From assembly GCA_902984215.1 (NCBI GenBank), contig CADWAF010004224.1, positions 1 through 12,064 of the forward strand: a DNA stretch of 12,064 nucleotides, given 5' to 3'. This DNA comes from Willaertia magna (Eukaryota > Heterolobosea > Eutetramitea > Acrasida > Naegleriidae). The notes beneath the pieces were generated by a model. It worked only from the letters and a program-made list of their open reading frames with translations. It was not told the DNA's origin and searched no databases. How positions within the stretch are numbered: the first letter of the stretch is position 1; each line of letters begins with the position of its first letter. The position numbers and the translations under genes were made by a program. Below are positions 1 to 7,092 of this stretch, piece after piece.

Positions 1-41
1 CAAATACAAAATAAATAAGATAAGCAGTTACAATAAGAAAA

Positions 42-474
42 TTAATTAACCTTAATATCAACAACTTGTTCAACATCCATTGCACAAATTGTTTGAACCA
101 TAATTGAACTACTGTCTTTATCATTTTCAAAAACCTTTTTTAATTTCAAACCAATTTCATCTTCTTTTAATTTAATATCACACTTTTCATCTCCATCATC
201 AGTCATTAAAGATAAATATCCATCATCATTAATATCTAATAATTGATATTCTTTTTTAACAATAAAAGGTGCAAGAATATTACTTCCAGTTGGTCCAAAA
301 GTTTCATGTTTCTTTCCAGTGAAAGTATCAACACCAACAATGTGAGCTTTTGCAGAACCGTGTTTTTCCAGGTTTACTGGTTGTGTAATCAATAATTTTG
401 CAAGGAAATCCGTCAATTATTACATGTGAGCCTTTTTTTAATGATCCTACTTGAATTGGGTAAGTTAAACTCAT
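42..474 (-). CDS. eIF5A: Translation factor eIF5A, with an apparent one-base frameshift
   Basis: eIF5A is a cytosolic translation factor that helps ribosomes pass difficult peptide bonds and terminate; it works only after one lysine is converted to hypusine. From the ATG at 474 the frame reads a typical start (TYPIQ, then FPCKIIDYTTSKPGK). The family then continues HGSAKAHIVGVDTFTGKK, and that part is read in another frame, open to the TAA at 42. The C-terminal half has the family's OB-fold sequence (KKEYQLLDINDDGYLSLM). The two frames join only if one base of the A5 run at 363-367 (minus strand) is skipped. The predicted hypusine lysine is residue 37. The start lacks the usual 15 or so acidic N-terminal residues. 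A GTAAGT at 603-598 and a CTAAC-like branch site near 510 leave room for an upstream exon joined at ATGAG/TTTAAC. Family identity is certain; whether the indel is real, a sequencing error or a sign of pseudogenisation is open. Confidence 0.9.
363..367 (-). other. Frameshift site in eIF5A, at the hypusine lysine codon
   Basis: On the minus strand GGA AAA A CAC GGT contains five A residues where four would keep Gly-Lys-His-Gly in frame. Both flanks are highly conserved eIF5A sequence, so an intron here is very unlikely. The homopolymer context favours a read or assembly error. Confidence 0.85.
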
Positions 475-879
475 AAAGTAAATGAATTGAATAATTCCTT
501 TGTGTTTTTTGTTAGCTTTGTTTTTTTTTGTTATTGAAGTGTTACTGTTTTGTAAGGGAATTTATTTAATTTTTGTAAAGTTCTTGTTTGAATTTGCACT
601 TACACAAAATGCACATTCGAAAAGCAGATAACTTTACAAGTTCTTTTTATTTTATATCATCTTATAATTTGTTATTTATCAGCCAAGGACGAGAGAAGGG
701 TGGTGAGGAAACCAGCAAACAATAGCTTTGCAGAATTCTGCAGGGTCATTAAATTTTTTATGACATAACTTGTTCCAGTGGGCGGTAGCAAAGACAGAAT
801 TCCGTTCAGCGAAACGATGTTTTAAATGTGGACTGTCACAACCACAAACAGAAGATTATGATTTTCAAAAGTAAAAAGA
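475..879. promoter_or_regulatory. Divergent promoter region between eIF5A and the 880-1470 gene
   Basis: No convincing coding frame. It holds an inverted pair of the same word, TTTTGTAAAGTTC at 571-583 and AACTTTACAAGTT at 629-641. It also holds a perfect 14-base palindrome TGCAGAATTCTGCA at 729-742, a small hairpin GTCAT/ATGAC at 745-764, and a near-copy of the palindrome at 794-805. The stretch from about 676 to 850 is visibly richer in G and C than the surrounding spacers. The region could carry promoters for both genes, a 5' UTR intron of eIF5A, or an unrecognised RNA; I saw no match to U1, U2, U6 or RNase P landmarks. Confidence 0.45.
729..742. repeat. 14-base perfect palindrome with an EcoRI-like core
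   Basis: TGCAGAATTCTGCA reads the same on both strands. Related words occur at 794-805 (ACAGAATTCCGT, one mismatch from a palindrome) and 11849-11860 (ACAGAATTCTGT, perfect). All three lie within 140 bases upstream of an ATG, so a shared cis element is possible. Confidence 0.5.
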
Positions 880-1470
880 ATGTTCAAACTTTCAAACTAT
901 TCTTCATTTCAAAACAACAATAACAATTGCGAGCTAGTCCCTGGCTTTGAAGTTCAGTGGATTTGTTTTAAATTACACAAAGACACCAACATTAACAATA
1001 TCACAATTTACAGAAATGAAGTAGAAAAGCAATTAAAAGATGTGTTATTTATTAAATTAAATAGTCGTCCCCTTAATCCTAATTTTAGTAAGGAAATAAA
1101 ATATAGACGAATCACACTTGACAACAACAATAATTCTCATAATGATTTTATTTTAAGTGCTGGTGTTTACTGTTTCACAAGTAAAACCTTAAATGAATGG
1201 TTTAATGGAAGAACACAAAAACCCTCTTTTAAGCTAGTTGTTAAGGACTGTCCTCAGTGCGAATACTTTTTAAAACATGTTTCTTGCGGAAAAAAGAAAC
1301 AGAACAAACCAATTTTACAACAAGAATTTGTTTCACAAAACATTCCTCTAAATACACAACAACAAATAGTCACAACAGCCTGTCAATTAGATAACCAACA
1401 GCAACAGTCCCCACGAACTAGCGAAAGTATGGATGAGTTATTGAACTTTGACTCCCAAATCATCAGGTAA
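880..1470 (+). CDS. Unrecognised 196-residue Asn/Gln-rich protein
   Basis: I do not recognise a family. The first ATG in frame opens MFKLSNYSSF. An earlier ATG at 858 is in another frame. Residues 18-130 look like a compact, beta-rich domain with alternating hydrophobic residues (EVQWICFKLH, DFILSAGVYCFTSKTLNEWF). Next comes a Cys cluster at 124, 127 and 136 (CPQC then C), followed by Lys. The tail from about 145 is Gln-rich, low in complexity and probably disordered, ending in a short acidic stretch (ESMDELLNFDSQ). There is no signal peptide or membrane segment, so a cytosolic or nuclear place is likely; a regulatory role is conceivable but only a guess. The stop lies inside CAG/GTAATT, which resembles a splice donor, so the true C-terminus could differ, though no downstream exon is evident before the convergent gene at 1613. 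Confidence 0.75.
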   Translation: MFKLSNYSSFQNNNNNCELVPGFEVQWICFKLHKDTNINNITIYRNEVEKQLKDVLFIKLNSRPLNPNFSKEIKYRRITLDNNNNSHNDFILSAGVYCFTSKTLNEWFNGRTQKPSFKLVVKDCPQCEYFLKHVSCGKKKQNKPILQQEFVSQNIPLNTQQQIVTTACQLDNQQQQSPRTSESMDELLNFDSQIIR

Positions 1471-1612
1471 TTGTCTTTCCCTTAATATTAAATTGTTTTA
1501 TAAGCAATTTAAATTAGTAATTAAAACACAAAAAGAACAATTTATTTGTTTAATAAAATTACAATCTCATTGAGTTGCAAAATTTTGTTGTTAAGTTTTA
1601 CAATAACGTAAT
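1471..1612. other. Convergent 3' spacer
   Basis: Short AT-rich spacer between two convergent stops; AATAAA-like words (for example TTTAATAAAATT near 1549) could serve as polyadenylation signals. The 14-base word TTACAATAACGTAA at 1598-1611 recurs exactly at 7758-7771. Confidence 0.4.
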
Positions 1613-2002
1613 TTAAAGTTTATATTGTTTAACCTTCTTGTTGTGATGTCTTCTTTTTCCATGTCTCTTATTATGTTTTCTTCCCTTCTTATAAACTCTA
1701 ACGTACTTTCTTGGTTTATAAACTCTTACTCTTCTTTTACCGTGTCTCTTACCATGATGCTTTCTATTCTTCTTGTAAGTATTTGGTTTATAAGTTCTTA
1801 CTTTCTTTCCATACTTTCTAACTCTTATGACTTTCTTTGGTTTATAAACCTTAACATGTTTCTTTCTTTTGACATGCTTTCTCTTCTTTGGTGCATAAGT
1901 TGTTACTTTGTAAGTGTTTAAAGTATTTCCTTCTGCACTGACAAAGAATACTGCAAATGCAACACTTAATAATAGTACTGCTAATAAATAACTAATTTTC
2001 AT
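1613..2002 (-). CDS. Secreted, extremely basic Lys/Arg/Tyr/His repeat protein
   Basis: A 129-residue protein with a clear signal peptide: MKISYLLAVLLLSVAFAVFF, then VSA/EGN as the likely cleavage at residue 23. The mature chain of about 106 residues is built almost wholly from K, R, Y, V, H, P, G, N and T. After Glu24 there is no Asp or Glu at all. An 18-residue unit occurs twice, at 50-67 and 92-109 (pattern VxVYKPxKxxRVxKxGxK, 11 of 18 identical). A Lys/Arg/His block follows each (77-91 and 105-118, both ending RHGKRR), so the mature region looks like an internal duplication. There is no Cys and no enzyme motif. A secreted polycation could coat an acidic surface, bind nucleic acid or cell-wall polymer, nucleate mineral, or act on microbes; the sequence does not decide. 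The plus-strand frame over it is its antisense shadow. Confidence 0.85.
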   Translation of the reverse strand: MKISYLLAVLLLSVAFAVFFVSAEGNTLNTYKVTTYAPKKRKHVKRKKHVKVYKPKKVIRVRKYGKKVRTYKPNTYKKNRKHHGKRHGKRRVRVYKPRKYVRVYKKGRKHNKRHGKRRHHNKKVKQYKL

Positions 2003-2385
2003 TTTGTTTTTGTTTTTTTTATTGTAATTTATAATTTATAATCTTGTTATTTTATAATATTTTTCATAATGATTAAAAAAGGAAAGATGTGGACAAATAA
2101 TCAAATTATTTTAATGGATTGTAACTTGAAAAATTTCCTTGTGACAGAAATGAAGTTTTTGTAATTTTATTAACAGCACATATTTAACCTCAGCCTCTAG
2201 AAAGGTAATCTGCCCAATTATTGTAAACTAAAATTGATTTACGAATTTTAATCTTTAATATTGCCTCTTAAGTAGAGATTATTTAAAAAAAAATGAATAT
2301 TTAAATATTCAACATTATTTTTACAATATTTACAACAAATAAAATATTAAATAATTCTAAAATAATTTATAAAATTGTGTTAAAC
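2003..2385. promoter_or_regulatory. Upstream region of the 1613-2002 gene; 3' spacer of the 2386-4107 gene
   Basis: No coding frame found. A T-rich tract (about 2003-2022) lies directly before the ATG. A perfect 18-base palindrome, TGAATATTTAAATATTCA, is at 2294-2311, about 75 bases beyond the stop of the F-box-like gene. A slightly GC-richer patch at about 2186-2215 matches nothing I know. Confidence 0.4.
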
Positions 2386-4107
2386 TTAATCCTCTTCATA
2401 ATAAGCACTAATTAAACATTGTAAACTTTCCAAATGACTTGTATCTTCCACTAACAATGATGTTACATCTGGAAAGCCATTCGGTATATTACTTTGTGTA
2501 TCACCAGATTCTAACCGAATATTACAATTTATTTTAATTTTTGTAATATTCTTTTTCATTAATAAATTATCTAAATCAACAAATTCTGCATCACAATCAC
2601 TAAATGTTAATTCTAATTTCCTTAAATAGTTATTTGCGTTACAATTTTCTAAATCTTCTAAATTCTTTTTTGTACAATTATGTAAAATTAATTTTTGTAT
2701 AAATGGTGTATTTACTAAAAAGTTTGCTAAATCGGGCGGATTTTCAAAAATTATGGTTGACAAGTTTTGTAAACGTTTTAGTTCAGCGTGATGCTTAAAG
2801 GGCGGTGCGCTATCGAAATTTATGGTCGTTAAACTGGCCGGAAAGCTTGAAAAACCCTTCATCGAGTGACAATTTGTAATTTTTAACGCTTTTAATTTTG
2901 TAAAGTGTTGTAATTCTCGTAAGGAATCTTTTTTTACTTCAAATAAAAACATTTCCGTGACCAGTGGACTAATAAAACGCATTTGCGGTAATTGATTTCC
3001 GTAAATTAAGGACGAGATTTTAATTTCCTTAATTTTATATAAATTTTTTCTATTTTTATAAATAAATTCATTTAAAAAGGCTACATCTTGATGCATGTGA
3101 ACGAAACGGAACGATTTTACATGTTCCAACAGTTTTTCTAAACCGGGACCGCAAATTTCCTTATTTGTAAATAAGGTCACGTCTTTTAATAGTGGGCAAT
3201 ACAAATTCATTAACTGAATACAACGGTCCTCGTAAACCGCATGTAATAAACAAACGGATTGTAAATTCCCGTAAAAATTTAATAAACTGTTAACTTCTTT
3301 GGTTTTTTGAAAATAATTTGCAAAAATTGTAATGTTTTGAAATTTAACGGTTTTTAAACCGGAAATAATTTCAAAATCGTCATAACTTTCATCATTTGCG
3401 GCCATAATTAATTTTTCTAATTTTGGAAATTTTTCGCGATTTAATAATTTAAAATTAAAATCAGGACAAACCTCTTGCGCGTGTAAACTGGTCAACCGTA
3501 AAAATTTTGTTGTATTATTTACAATAAAATCAAAAGTAGCAAAATCATTAATCTTTAAACTTAAACTTTTTGTAAACGGGTTGACCGATTGTTTTTCTAT
3601 AAAATTTCTTATCGATAAATTTTCATTAATTCTCCAATGTTTAAAAATATTTATAATTTTATTATTTTTTTTCCCAAAACATTCTTTTAAAAATGTTAAA
3701 TTTTTGTAAACTTTGCGTTTTTGTCTAAAATATCTTAATAAATGTAAATTACAATAACCAACAATACAAAAACTTAAAATTTCTTCAATACAATCAATAT
3801 CTAATTTTTGTAAAGTTTGTAAAGTTGATGATTGTATCATTTCTTGTTGTAAAGAATTTTGTAAACAACTTTGTAAACCTTGTTGTAACATTTCTTCCTT
3901 ATTATTTAAACTGTTTCCATCACAATTTAAATTATTATTAAATAAATTTCCATTTTTATGAATTGTTAAATCTCCGTCTTTTAATTCAGTTTCCTCTTCT
4001 TCAAAATAAGAAGTGGACGTAATTTTATTACGGTTAACGGTTATTGGATTTTTATTTGTAACCAGTAACTTTCTACGTTTATTAAAAGTACTACTTTGAA
4101 AACTCAT
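2386..4107 (-). CDS. F-box-like, leucine-rich-repeat protein
   Basis: A 573-residue protein starting at ATG 4107-4105 (MSFQSSTFNKRRK). Residues 1-100 are probably disordered, with a basic start, an acidic patch (EEEET, 36-40) and a Leu-Gln-rich segment at about 74-100. Residues about 101-142 fit a divergent F-box: a hydrophobic helix LDIDCIEEILSFC, then NLHLLRYFRQKRKVYKNLTF. From about 220 to 560 the chain shows irregular leucine-rich repeats (LEKLIMAAN, LKALKITNCHS, LTTINFDS, IQKLILHNC, LRKLELTFSDC). F-box/LRR proteins are substrate-recognition subunits of SCF ubiquitin ligases; the LRR binds the target. That function is inferred from the layout, and the F-box lacks the common Leu-Pro start, so LRR is firmer than F-box. 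No signal peptide or membrane span. Confidence 0.75.
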   Translation of the reverse strand: MSFQSSTFNKRRKLLVTNKNPITVNRNKITSTSYFEEEETELKDGDLTIHKNGNLFNNNLNCDGNSLNNKEEMLQQGLQSCLQNSLQQEMIQSSTLQTLQKLDIDCIEEILSFCIVGYCNLHLLRYFRQKRKVYKNLTFLKECFGKKNNKIINIFKHWRINENLSIRNFIEKQSVNPFTKSLSLKINDFATFDFIVNNTTKFLRLTSLHAQEVCPDFNFKLLNREKFPKLEKLIMAANDESYDDFEIISGLKTVKFQNITIFANYFQKTKEVNSLLNFYGNLQSVCLLHAVYEDRCIQLMNLYCPLLKDVTLFTNKEICGPGLEKLLEHVKSFRFVHMHQDVAFLNEFIYKNRKNLYKIKEIKISSLIYGNQLPQMRFISPLVTEMFLFEVKKDSLRELQHFTKLKALKITNCHSMKGFSSFPASLTTINFDSAPPFKHHAELKRLQNLSTIIFENPPDLANFLVNTPFIQKLILHNCTKKNLEDLENCNANNYLRKLELTFSDCDAEFVDLDNLLMKKNITKIKINCNIRLESGDTQSNIPNGFPDVTSLLVEDTSHLESLQCLISAYYEED

Positions 4108-4559
4108 TTAACTTTTTACTATTTGTATCGTTGTTGCTTTAGTTATGGCAAACCTTTTAATTAATTTGTGTAAATTATTTTTTTTTAATCGCGTTATGCG
4201 CATGAGCAGAAATAGTTAAAAAGTTGATTGAAATTGGTTTCTAATTATGTAAATTTTCTATATTTTAAAACAATGACCAATGCACAAATGTATTATAAGA
4301 TAATTATCTTTGCTATATCTATCTATTACTAGGAGTCTCTTCGCGAAAACATTTTGTATTTGTAGTACAGAAAAAGTTGTTGTTTAGAATGAAGTAATAT
4401 AGTAAAAAGTTGTAAAATTGCAATATATCTTCAAACATTATCTACTACTCACCAAATGTCCCAACTTTGGATTTTATTAAACTTTAGCCACTATTCTTTT
4501 AATTAATAGTCTTCCTTCTTTAGATAAGTAATTTTTGTTGTTATTAATATTATTGATTA
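4108..4559. promoter_or_regulatory. Upstream region of the F-box-like gene
   Basis: No coding frame found. ATGCGCAT at 4196-4203 is a rare GC-rich palindrome about 90 bases upstream of the ATG; its TGCGCA core also occurs upstream of two other genes (5872-5877, 7747-7752). A patch TCTCTTCGCGAAAAC near 4336-4350 is also GC-rich for this window. Around 4416-4437 TTGCAATATATCTTCAAA loosely resembles the repeated word shared by 8613-8636 and 12041-12064. Confidence 0.35.
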
Positions 4560-5157
4560 ATTGATAATAATAATTTGTTATTTAATAATGAATATTTTTT
4601 TAATAAAATAAAAATAATTAATTTTAATAAAAATAAAAAAATATTTTTTATTTATTTATTTATTATATTTTCTTTTAAGAAAAATTTATTAAAATGAAGT
4701 TTAATTTTTTAATTTTTTTCTTTTTTTATTTAATTATAAAATTAATTATTGTTTAAAATATTTTATTTTTTAATAAAATTCTTATTAACTTTTTTCTTTA
4801 ATTTAAACCAATTGTTCATTAATAAATATTTTTAAAAATAAAAAATAAAAAAACCAAGTAAAAATTAAAAAAATTAAAATAAAAACAAAAAATAAAAATA
4901 AAAACAATAAAAAAAATTTAAAAATAAAAAATTAAAGTAAGCACTATTTAATAAAAATAATAATTTTTACTAATATAAAAACTAATCAAAACTAATTTAA
5001 TTTTTTTATTTTAATTATTTTATATAATATTATTATATATCTGTTATAAATTATAATATATAATAATAATAGCTATATTATTAATTTAAAGTTATTATAT
5101 TAATATAAATATAAATTATCATTAATAATTATAATAATAATAAATATATAAAATAAC

Positions 5158-5261
5158 AAATAATTAAAATAAAACTATTTATAAACTAATTATTATGAAG
5201 AAAATTGTAATAATTTATTAAATATAAAATTAAAACACATAAAATAAATATAATTATATTT
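5158..5261 (+). repeat. Direct repeat, copy A
   Basis: 104 bases that recur 115 bases further on at 5273-5376 with six mismatches counted by eye. It begins AAATAATTAAAATAAAAC and includes AACTAATTATTATGAAGAAA. Five of the six differences are A/G transitions. The 11 bases between the copies are unrelated A/T sequence. Confidence 0.9.
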
Positions 5262-5272
5262 AAATATTAAAG

Positions 5273-5376
5273 AAATAATTAAAATAAAACTATTTATAAA
5301 CTAATTATTATGAAGAAAATTATAATAATTTATTAGATGTAAAGTTAAAACACATAATATAAATATGATTATATTT
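5273..5376 (+). repeat. Direct repeat, copy B
   Basis: Second copy of the unit at 5158-5261; the first 63 bases differ at only one position, and the rest carries five differences. No start-to-stop coding frame of note lies in either copy, so the unit looks noncoding and recently duplicated. Confidence 0.9.
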
Positions 5377-5711
5377 TATTTACTAATAAATTTATATCTT
5401 TAATACTAAAAATTGGTTTTGATAAGGTTTTTTTATATAATAAAATAATATATCATAAAAATATACTTAATAATTATTTTTTTTAATATTTTTAAATTTT
5501 TATCTATTTATTAATTACTTTAATTATTTTATATATTTTAAAAAACTATTATAAATCATTTTAATAATTTAGAGTTATTATAATTAATATAAATATAAAT
5601 TATTGTTAATTATAAATAATAATTAATAAATAAATATTAAATAATAAATAATTAAAATAAAAATACTCGTAAATCTATAAATATTTTAAAACATACTTTC
5701 ATAATTTCTCC

Positions 5712-5715
5712 AAAA
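5712..5715 (-). terminator. RNA polymerase III terminator of tRNA-Leu
   Basis: Two bases after the discriminator base the minus strand reads TTTT, the standard Pol III stop signal. Confidence 0.7.
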
Positions 5716-5717
5716 TT

Positions 5718-5797
5718 TGATGCGAGTGGGATTTGAACCCACGCCCTTGCGGATTAGAGCCTTAATCTAACGTCTTGGACCACTCGACCATCGCATC
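5718..5797 (-). tRNA. tRNA-Leu (anticodon AAG)
   Basis: 80 bases that fold as a type II tRNA. Acceptor stem GATGCGA/TCGCATC with discriminator A; D arm GTC/GAC; anticodon arm TTAGA-TTAAGGC-TCTAA, giving anticodon AAG for CTT and, after inosine editing, CTC; long variable arm TCCGCAAGGGC, as in Leu and Ser tRNAs; T arm GTGGG-TTCAAAT-CCCAC. The internal A box TGGTCGAGTGG (5790-5780) and B box GGTTCAAATCC (5739-5729) are intact, no intron is present, and CCA is not encoded, all typical of a nuclear gene. It is divergent from the peptide deformylase gene. Confidence 0.95.
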
Positions 5798-5892
5798 CTG
5801 TAACCATAATTAATAGCGCTTCCTTAGTGTAAAGAAAACTATCGGTGTTTTTTGTGGTTTGTGCGACGTTTTGCGCAACAATCAAGAAAATA

Positions 5893-6954
5893 ATGCTTTC
5901 CTTCCTTGATAAAGTGGGCTACTTCAGCAACAAGGCAATTTTCTTACCTCTGCTAGAGAAATATAATTACCATCAAAAATCAACTCTTTCATTGCTGAAA
6001 AGTACTTCTAAAAAATCAAAACCTACAACAAGCCCCTCCAATAAATTAACTTTCCGAAAAGTGAAAATAGCCTACGCTAAAGAACCAATACTAAAAGAAA
6101 CATGTAATGAATTTAAATTTGCAAATATTTATAATTCGGGAGAAGGAAAGAACTCACCATTCTTACCACCTTCTCTAATTTCTAAAAACTTTACGGATTA
6201 CTTTCAATATAATGATTACTTGAGTGAAATCAATTCCGATAAGAAGAAGCCTTCTAGTTCGTTTTACTTACCTGATGATGAATTAATTTATTTACATAAA
6301 CAATTATTAAAAAACCTTTCGGAACAACAATTACTTTTTATAAGAGATGTTTTGTTATCATTAGGTAAACATTATACAGATGGTGTAGGTATCTCAGCCC
6401 CTCAACTCTTCCAGAAAAGTAGATTCTTTATTGGTTCCGATAGAGTTTATGAAGCTAAGAAGGCTATTACGGAGCCTAAAATTATAAAAGTTGGTGAGTT
6501 TGCTTCCATTGAGAATAAAGAAGAAGAGAAGGCTAGCAATACAAAGAAAGAAGAAGATGAAATTGATTATACAAATACTCCATTCTTAGCGGAAGGTATT
6601 GAACCATTAGATTATGGAGAGGTAGATTTAGAGTTCTATATAAATCCAAAGATAATTTCTAAAAGTTTAGAATTAGATAGAGATGTTGAAGGTTGTTTAA
6701 GTTTTCCTCAAGAATTTATCTTAATACAAAGAAGTAAAGAAGTTGAAATTGAATATACAAATCTATTTGGTGAAAGGATAAGAAAAGATTTAAATGGTTT
6801 TTCAGCAAGAACTTTTCTTCATGAATATGATCATTTGGATGGAATTAATATGCATGATAGGATAATAGATAAGGAAAAGGATAGAATGGTTTATGGAGAA
6901 GATATCTTTCATTATTTAAATAAGAAGGGAGAATTACTACCGGAATTTAAATAA
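5893..6954 (+). CDS. Peptide deformylase, N-extended, probably mitochondrial
   Basis: The enzyme removes the formyl group from the N-terminal Met of new proteins, in eukaryotes within mitochondria or plastids, using a metal ion. All three catalytic motifs are present in the 353-residue product: G164VGISAPQ171, E266GCLSFP with Cys268, and H310EYDH314 followed by LDG. Cys268, His310 and His314 would bind the metal and Glu311 would catalyse. The start was set at ATG 5893; the open frame extends to a GTG at 5845, unlikely in a eukaryote. The first 50 or so residues are Lys/Ser-rich with few acids (MLSFLDKVGYFSNK), consistent with an import peptide. Motifs 2 and 3 are 42 residues apart as in bacterial enzymes. 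Motifs 1 and 2 are about 100 apart, some 55 more than usual, through an acidic Lys-rich insertion (about 203-238). A second insertion lies before motif 1. TAA overlaps AATAAA. Confidence 0.93.
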   Translation: MLSFLDKVGYFSNKAIFLPLLEKYNYHQKSTLSLLKSTSKKSKPTTSPSNKLTFRKVKIAYAKEPILKETCNEFKFANIYNSGEGKNSPFLPPSLISKNFTDYFQYNDYLSEINSDKKKPSSSFYLPDDELIYLHKQLLKNLSEQQLLFIRDVLLSLGKHYTDGVGISAPQLFQKSRFFIGSDRVYEAKKAITEPKIIKVGEFASIENKEEEKASNTKKEEDEIDYTNTPFLAEGIEPLDYGEVDLEFYINPKIISKSLELDRDVEGCLSFPQEFILIQRSKEVEIEYTNLFGERIRKDLNGFSARTFLHEYDHLDGINMHDRIIDKEKDRMVYGEDIFHYLNKKGELLPEFK

Positions 6955-7092
6955 ACTTTTTAAGCGTTGTTTTTTGTATTCATTACCTTCATCTTCTTAT
7001 AAGAAGAAAAGAAAAATGAAAGTTTGTTTTTATCTTCTTCTTGTATTTACATTAATTGTTTTTCGATAATATTAAAGGAACTAAATAAATTA
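6955..7092. terminator. Convergent 3' spacer with a perfect palindrome
   Basis: The stops of the deformylase and the SAM-like gene face each other across 138 bases. CTTCTTATAAGAAG at 6993-7006 is a perfect 14-base palindrome set between pyrimidine-rich and purine-rich flanks. A role in 3' end formation for both genes is possible but not shown. Confidence 0.3.

Larger units (their letters stand above)
4560..5700. repeat. AT island with homopolymer tracts and degenerate repeats
   Basis: More than 1.1 kb of nearly pure A and T, below about 10% GC by eye. It consists of runs such as AAAATAAAAACAA and TTTATTTATTTATTTA. There is no protein frame of any length. It contains the 115-base direct repeat described separately. 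It also contains a looser pair, about 5081-5175 and 5561-5662, sharing AGTTATTATA, AATATAAATATAAATTAT and AATAATTAAAATAAAA. It lies at the 3' side of the tRNA gene. Candidate explanations are a decayed mobile element next to a tRNA, a replication or centromere-type AT region, or plain low-complexity drift. Confidence 0.7.

Noticed and set aside
363..367. Programmed +1 frameshifting or a tiny intron in eIF5A
   Set aside because: No known programmed shift signal is visible, and any GT-AG intron here would delete the invariant modification loop; a homopolymer indel is simpler.
1625..1921. 98-codon frame on the plus strand
   Set aside because: It is the antisense of the Lys/Arg-rich secreted protein; its Ser/Phe/Leu-rich product simply mirrors Lys/Arg codons, and it has no support of its own.
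2294..2311. 18-base A/T palindrome as a transposon end or terminator
   Set aside because: Nearly pure A/T palindromes arise often in this composition, and no partner end or target duplication was found.
4694..4756. Short Phe/Ile-rich frame starting MKFNF in the AT island
   Set aside because: Only about 20 codons of low-complexity T-rich sequence; expected by chance.
5081..5662. CRISPR array or tandem satellite
   Set aside because: Only two close copies with an 11-base spacer and one older pair; no regular spacer pattern, and the context is eukaryotic.
5718..5797. tRNA-Ser instead of tRNA-Leu
   Set aside because: The anticodon loop TTAAGGC gives AAG, and the discriminator is A, as in leucine tRNAs.
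5845..5892. N-terminal extension of the peptide deformylase starting at GTG
   Set aside because: Non-ATG start in a eukaryotic nuclear gene; the ATG at 5893 gives a sensible targeting-like start.
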